A model generated the notes under the pieces. The model worked only from the letters and a program-made list of their open reading frames with translations, did no database searches and had not been told where the DNA came from. A stretch of 8,679 nt of DNA from Dehalococcoidia bacterium (GTDB lineage: Bacteria > Chloroflexota > Dehalococcoidia > SZUA-161 > SpSt-899): contig JALPXQ010000055.1 in the NCBI GenBank assembly GCA_023271515.1, forward strand, positions 1-8,679. The letters are read 5' to 3'. Shown here in pieces: positions 5,442-8,679 of the stretch. The position numbers and the translations under genes are program-made. Positions within the stretch are counted from its first letter, which is position 1. Each line of letters starts with the position of its first letter.

Positions 5442-6731
5442 ATGAACACCACTGAGGGCGAAGACCCCGATCACATTAACCGACCGACTGTTGCTCTTCA
5501 GACCGTTGGTTGCAAGCTCAACCAGGCGGAAAGCGAATCTCTGGCATGCAAATTCCTCAATGCCGGGTTTGGTGTAGTAGCCCCCGATCAAGACCCCGAT
5601 GTCTACATTCTCAATACCTGCACCGTGACTCATATCGCCGACCGTAAGTGCCGGCACCATCTGCGCTCCTTCCGTCGACTCAATCCCCGTGCCCTGGTTC
5701 TGGCTACCGGTTGCTATGTGGACCGGGACGCGGCTGGAGTCCGGGTCGAAGGGGTTGATCTTGCTGTCGGCAACACAGACAAGGATCGTCTGGTGGAGAT
5801 AGTTGCCGGCCGACTTGGCAGCCGGAACATTTCCGATAAGTTTAGAGGGCCATTGAGAACTCCAAACTTCCTTACACGGTCGCTGGTCAAGATCCAGGAG
5901 GGATGTAATCAGTGCTGCTCTTATTGTATCGTGCCGCACGTCCGGGGAGGGGAACGCAGCGTGCCGGCGGATGAAGTGGTCACCGAGGTCAGGGATAAAG
6001 CCGGTAGGGGATACCAGGAAATCGTCCTCACCGGAACCAGAATCGGGGCATATGATGGCGCGGGGGGGCTTGAGGGGTTGGTGCGGCGGATCCTGGATGA
6101 TACTACTATCCCCCGTCTCCGGCTTTCTTCACTTCAACCCGGGGAGCTATCCACGTCGTTTATCGATCTCTGGAGGGACAACGGACGGATATGCCGCCAC
6201 CTGCATCTTGCCCTTCAAAGCGGCAGCGATTCGGTGCTCAAACGTATGGGGCGGAGATATTCCACCAGCGAGTACGAGGAGGCGGTGAATTTGGTTCGGG
6301 AGGCGATGCCCGATATTGCCATCACCACCGATGTCATTGTGGGCTTCCCCGGCGAGAGCGAGGAGGAATTCGAGGAGAGCTTCCGCTTCTGTGAGAGAAT
6401 CGGCTTTGCCGGTTTGCACATCTTCCCCTATTCGGCACGCCCGGGTAGTCCGGCAGCCCGGATGCCCGGTAAAGTTCCTGAGAAGATCAAGAGGTCTCGG
6501 AGTCGGATCATGCTTGAGCTGGCAAGCCGCAGTGCCCGGAACTTTCGCCGGCGGTTTTCAGGCCGGACCATGCCGGTGCTGTGGGAGAAGCAAAAGGGGG
6601 AAAACCTCTGGGTGGGGCACACCGGTAACTACATCAAGGTAGTTACCAGAAGCGATGAGCCACTCCGGGGTTGTTTGCTGGAAACCAGATTGGGTGGTGA
6701 ATATGAAGATGCCCTGTGGGGTGATATGTGA
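5442..6731 (+). CDS. mtaB: tRNA t6A37 C2-methylthiotransferase MtaB
   Basis: This is a radical-SAM enzyme that adds a methylthio group to N6-threonylcarbamoyladenosine 37 of tRNA (t6A to ms2t6A), which supports decoding of ANN codons. It has 429 residues. The N-terminal UPF0004 domain has the three cluster cysteines C24 (TVGCKLNQAES), C60 (LNTCTVTH) and C91 (ATGCYVD). The radical-SAM CxxxCxxC motif is C155, C159 and C162 in EGCNQCCSYCIVPHVRGGERS. HLALQSGSDSVLKRMGR (254-270), TTDVIVGFPGESEEEF (295-310) and FPYSARPGSPA (328-338) are typical family blocks. A TRAM-like tail follows from about 365. The MtaB branch is favoured over MiaB and RimO by the GCKLNQAES and SARPGS motifs. The ATG at 5442 is used; a TTG at 5400 would start inside the promoter's -35 box. 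The next gene follows after 17 bases. Confidence 0.92.
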   Translation: MNTTEGEDPDHINRPTVALQTVGCKLNQAESESLACKFLNAGFGVVAPDQDPDVYILNTCTVTHIADRKCRHHLRSFRRLNPRALVLATGCYVDRDAAGVRVEGVDLAVGNTDKDRLVEIVAGRLGSRNISDKFRGPLRTPNFLTRSLVKIQEGCNQCCSYCIVPHVRGGERSVPADEVVTEVRDKAGRGYQEIVLTGTRIGAYDGAGGLEGLVRRILDDTTIPRLRLSSLQPGELSTSFIDLWRDNGRICRHLHLALQSGSDSVLKRMGRRYSTSEYEEAVNLVREAMPDIAITTDVIVGFPGESEEEFEESFRFCERIGFAGLHIFPYSARPGSPAARMPGKVPEKIKRSRSRIMLELASRSARNFRRRFSGRTMPVLWEKQKGENLWVGHTGNYIKVVTRSDEPLRGCLLETRLGGEYEDALWGDM

Positions 6732-6739
6732 AAGGAGGG
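6731..6739 (+). promoter_or_regulatory. Strong Shine-Dalgarno of the DUF21-CBS gene
   Basis: AAAGGAGGG overlaps the last base of the mtaB stop codon and lies about 10 bases before the ATG at 6749. A second purine-rich block, GAGGAAGG (6741-6748), touches the ATG. Together they fix this start and suggest efficient or coupled translation after mtaB. Confidence 0.7.
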
Positions 6740-6748
6740 TGAGGAAGG

Positions 6749-8005
6749 ATGATTGAAGATATCAATGTGGCTTACCTGGTCATCTTCGTGATTTGCCTGC
6801 TTGTCTCCGCCTTTTTCTCGAGCTCGGAGACCGCCTTCATCTCGCTGCAGCGAGCACGCATCAGGCACCTGGTGAACAGCGGTGTCGCTGGAGCGGAGGA
6901 GGTAGAGAAACTTACCGAACAGCCGGAAAAGTTGTTGACCACCGTGCTCGTGGGTAATAACTTTGTGAACACCGCTGCCGCTGTCCTGGGAACCGTGATC
7001 GTAATGGCCATCCTTGGCGATCGTCTGGGGATCATTGTCTCCACCATCGCGGTAACCTTTCTGCTCTTGATCTTCAGTGAGATTGCCCCCAAGACCGTCG
7101 CTACGCGAATAGGGGAACGAATGGCCCTATTCTACATCCGCCCCTTGAGGGCTATATCATGGATACTGTGGCCCATTACCTTTCTTCTCTCTGGAATAGG
7201 CACCGGGATAGCCAGGCTTCTGGGCGGCACCTCGATGCCTCGAAATGTGATAAGCGAGGAGGAAATCCGTGCCATGATATCGATGGGGCGTGAAGATGGA
7301 GTCGTGGAAGAGGACGAAGCGGAGATCATGGAACGGGTATTCCGCTTTGGGGACCGTCAGGTGAAGGAGATCATGACCCCGCGCACCGACATTGTGCGGG
7401 TGGAGAAGGATACCAGTCTGGGTGATTTTCTGGCAATCTACGCTGATGCCCCCCATTCGAGATTTCCGGTTTGTGATGAAACAGTGGACGATGTGATTGG
7501 TATTCTCTGGATAAAGGACGTGCTGCTGGCCCAGGCCAGGGGCAAGGTGGATAAGAAGGACGTGGTGACAGGGTTGGCCCGTTCGGCCTTTTTCGCACCC
7601 GAGACTAAAATGGCGGGAGAGCTTCTCGGCGAGATGCAAGCACAGAGAGCCCAGGTTGCTATCGTAGTTGACGAGTATGGAGGGACGGCCGGATTGGTGA
7701 CCATAGATCAGCTCCTGGAGGAAATTGTGGGGCAACTGGGGGATGAACTGGCTATTCATAAGCATATCGAGACCATCGATCACGGCACTTTTCAGGTCAG
7801 TGGCGGAATGAGAATTGATCAGGCAAACGAGGAGCTAGAGCTAGGGTTACCCGAAGGTGACTATGAAACTGTGGCCGGCTTTATTCTCAATGTCCTGGGG
7901 CATATCCCCAGGGAGGGGGAGCAGTTGAAATACGGGGAAGTGACGCTCACGGTTACCGAGATGAAGGGAGTCAAGATTGAAAAGGTTCTTATCATCAAAG
8001 GGTGA
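6749..8005 (+). CDS. CNNM/CorC-type membrane protein (DUF21-CBS-CorC_HlyC)
   Basis: This is a 418-residue inner-membrane protein of the family often named hemolysin or CorC. Members are linked to Mg2+/Co2+ export or homeostasis, and the hemolysin name is historical. The N-terminal DUF21 domain (about 1-165) has membrane segments near 8-25, 64-88, 92-110 and 128-158, with the family motifs FFSSSETAF (22-30) and FSEIAPKTVATR (109-120). An acidic helix (169-200) leads into a CBS pair (about 204-330) with VKEIMTPRTDIV (205-216) and VDEYGGTAGLVT (307-318). The C-terminal CorC_HlyC domain (about 336-418) includes DYETVAGFILNVLGHIPREG (371-390). It is complete and of normal length. CBS pairs usually bind adenine nucleotides. 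It sits 17 bases after mtaB and overlaps the next gene by 29 bases, so all three probably share a message. The ion specificity cannot be read from the sequence. Confidence 0.93.
   Translation: MIEDINVAYLVIFVICLLVSAFFSSSETAFISLQRARIRHLVNSGVAGAEEVEKLTEQPEKLLTTVLVGNNFVNTAAAVLGTVIVMAILGDRLGIIVSTIAVTFLLLIFSEIAPKTVATRIGERMALFYIRPLRAISWILWPITFLLSGIGTGIARLLGGTSMPRNVISEEEIRAMISMGREDGVVEEDEAEIMERVFRFGDRQVKEIMTPRTDIVRVEKDTSLGDFLAIYADAPHSRFPVCDETVDDVIGILWIKDVLLAQARGKVDKKDVVTGLARSAFFAPETKMAGELLGEMQAQRAQVAIVVDEYGGTAGLVTIDQLLEEIVGQLGDELAIHKHIETIDHGTFQVSGGMRIDQANEELELGLPEGDYETVAGFILNVLGHIPREGEQLKYGEVTLTVTEMKGVKIEKVLIIKG
7963..7970 (+). promoter_or_regulatory. Shine-Dalgarno supporting a TTG start
   Basis: GAAGGGAG lies 6 bases before the TTG at 7977, inside the upstream coding sequence. 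No ATG or GTG in the DUF2344 frame precedes the conserved FSRGEE motif, so this site decides the start. Confidence 0.6.
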
Positions 8006-8657
8006 GCCGCAGCAGAGACTCTGCCTCACCTTCAGCCGGGGCGAGGAGGTGAAATATATCACCCATCTGGATATTATGCGGCTCTGGCACAGGGCGCTCC
8101 GTCGCGCCGGTATGCCCCTTTCGTACTCGCAGGGGTTCAACCCCCGTCCGAGAATCGCCATCGCCGCTCCGCTCGCCCTGGGGATCACCAGCGAAGCGGA
8201 GCTGATGGACGTCTTCCTGGAGAGGAAGGTCGCCCTGCATTTCTTTACCAGAGTGGTGAACGAGCAGTTGCCCCCGGGGATCAAGATTTTGGAGGCGAGG
8301 GAATACTGGCCCAAACTCCCTTCGCTCCAATCCCGGTTGCGTTTTGCGGAGTACCGGGTTGAGGTGGAGTCGAGGAGGCCGCCAGCGGAAATCAGGCAAG
8401 CGCTTCGCTCCTTGATGGCAAAGAGAAGCCTGCCCTGGCAGCATGCCCGGGATAAGGAGATCCGCCAGTATGATCTCCGGGCCCTGATCGATGCCCTCTG
8501 GCTGGTCGATCAAGCTGATGCCCGGTATAGGCTTGGTATGAGGCTGCGCACTGATTCCGGCGGGTCGGGCAGGCCGGAGCAGGTAATCATAGCCCTGGGA
8601 TTTGCGGAGCATCCCAGATCGATCCACCGCACCAAACTGATTTTGTCCTCAAGATAA
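7977..8657 (+). CDS. DUF2344 radical-SAM-linked protein (TIGR03936 type)
   Basis: This is a 226-residue protein with the family's hallmark N-terminal blocks: LTFSRGEEVKYITHLDIMRL (17-36), RRAGMPLSYSQGFNPRPRI (42-60) and LALGITSEAELMDVFL (66-81). The biochemical function is unknown. The family is named for its usual place beside, or fused to, a distinct radical-SAM protein (TIGR03960 type), often near ribosome or RNase E/G genes. No such radical-SAM partner lies directly upstream here; the only radical-SAM gene in the window is mtaB. The start is a TTG that overlaps the upstream gene by 29 bases, backed by GAAGGGAG at 7963-7970, which suggests translational coupling. The stop at 8655-8657 leaves a normal full-length protein. 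The remaining 22 bases of the window hold nothing recognisable. Confidence 0.85.
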   Translation: MKRFLSSKGEPQQRLCLTFSRGEEVKYITHLDIMRLWHRALRRAGMPLSYSQGFNPRPRIAIAAPLALGITSEAELMDVFLERKVALHFFTRVVNEQLPPGIKILEAREYWPKLPSLQSRLRFAEYRVEVESRRPPAEIRQALRSLMAKRSLPWQHARDKEIRQYDLRALIDALWLVDQADARYRLGMRLRTDSGGSGRPEQVIIALGFAEHPRSIHRTKLILSSR

Positions 8658-8679
8658 TGCAGGGTTCAAAAATCCAAAA

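Noticed and set aside
5409..5939. A 176-residue minus-strand open frame opposite mtaB
   Set aside because: It is antisense to conserved mtaB sequence including the cluster cysteines, and has no domain of its own.
7157..7783. A 208-residue minus-strand open frame opposite the DUF21-CBS gene
   Set aside because: It is a shadow frame antisense to conserved CBS motifs, with no domain recognised.
7995..8627. A 210-residue minus-strand open frame opposite DUF2344
   Set aside because: It is antisense to a clear family gene, with no ribosome binding site or domain recognised.

Overview
The window looks like chromosomal DNA from a Chloroflexota-type bacterium, possibly Dehalococcoidia. This rests on the character of the arginyl-tRNA synthetase, on the pairing of an MccB-type carboxylase with a FAS1-like dehydratase, and on a radical-SAM-linked DUF2344 gene. 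The assignment is by recalled family resemblance only; no search was run.

Region 1 (about 1-1832) is an IS110-family insertion sequence. It holds one DEDD transposase (350-1684) behind a long, highly structured non-coding left end. The right end is short, carries a hairpin, and has a perfect TTGACA hexamer pointing outward near its edge. Short sequence correspondences between the left end, the right end and the flank fit the logic of an IS110 bridge (guide) RNA. The exact element ends are not proven.

Region 2 (1833 to about 3698, minus strand) is a graveyard of an acyl-CoA catabolic operon. The N-terminal half of a methylcrotonoyl-CoA-carboxylase-type beta subunit runs, through an apparent internal deletion near 2892-2897, into a FAS1-like/MaoC-type dehydratase lacking its N-terminus. 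The dehydratase is also frameshifted by an exact 11-bp tandem duplication (2503-2524). The carboxylase remnant has no usable start codon of its own and ends where the argS promoter begins.

Region 3 (3699-8657, plus strand) holds intact genes: argS, then a probable three-gene operon of mtaB (tRNA methylthiotransferase), a CNNM/CorC-type DUF21-CBS membrane protein, and a DUF2344 radical-SAM-linked protein. argS and mtaB each have a good sigma-70-like promoter with a 17-bp spacer. Each promoter would start the transcript at or a few bases before the ATG, so both genes may be leaderless or nearly so. The two downstream genes instead have clear Shine-Dalgarno sequences. argS and mtaB both serve tRNA (charging and A37 modification). 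The last two genes have no obvious functional link to them.
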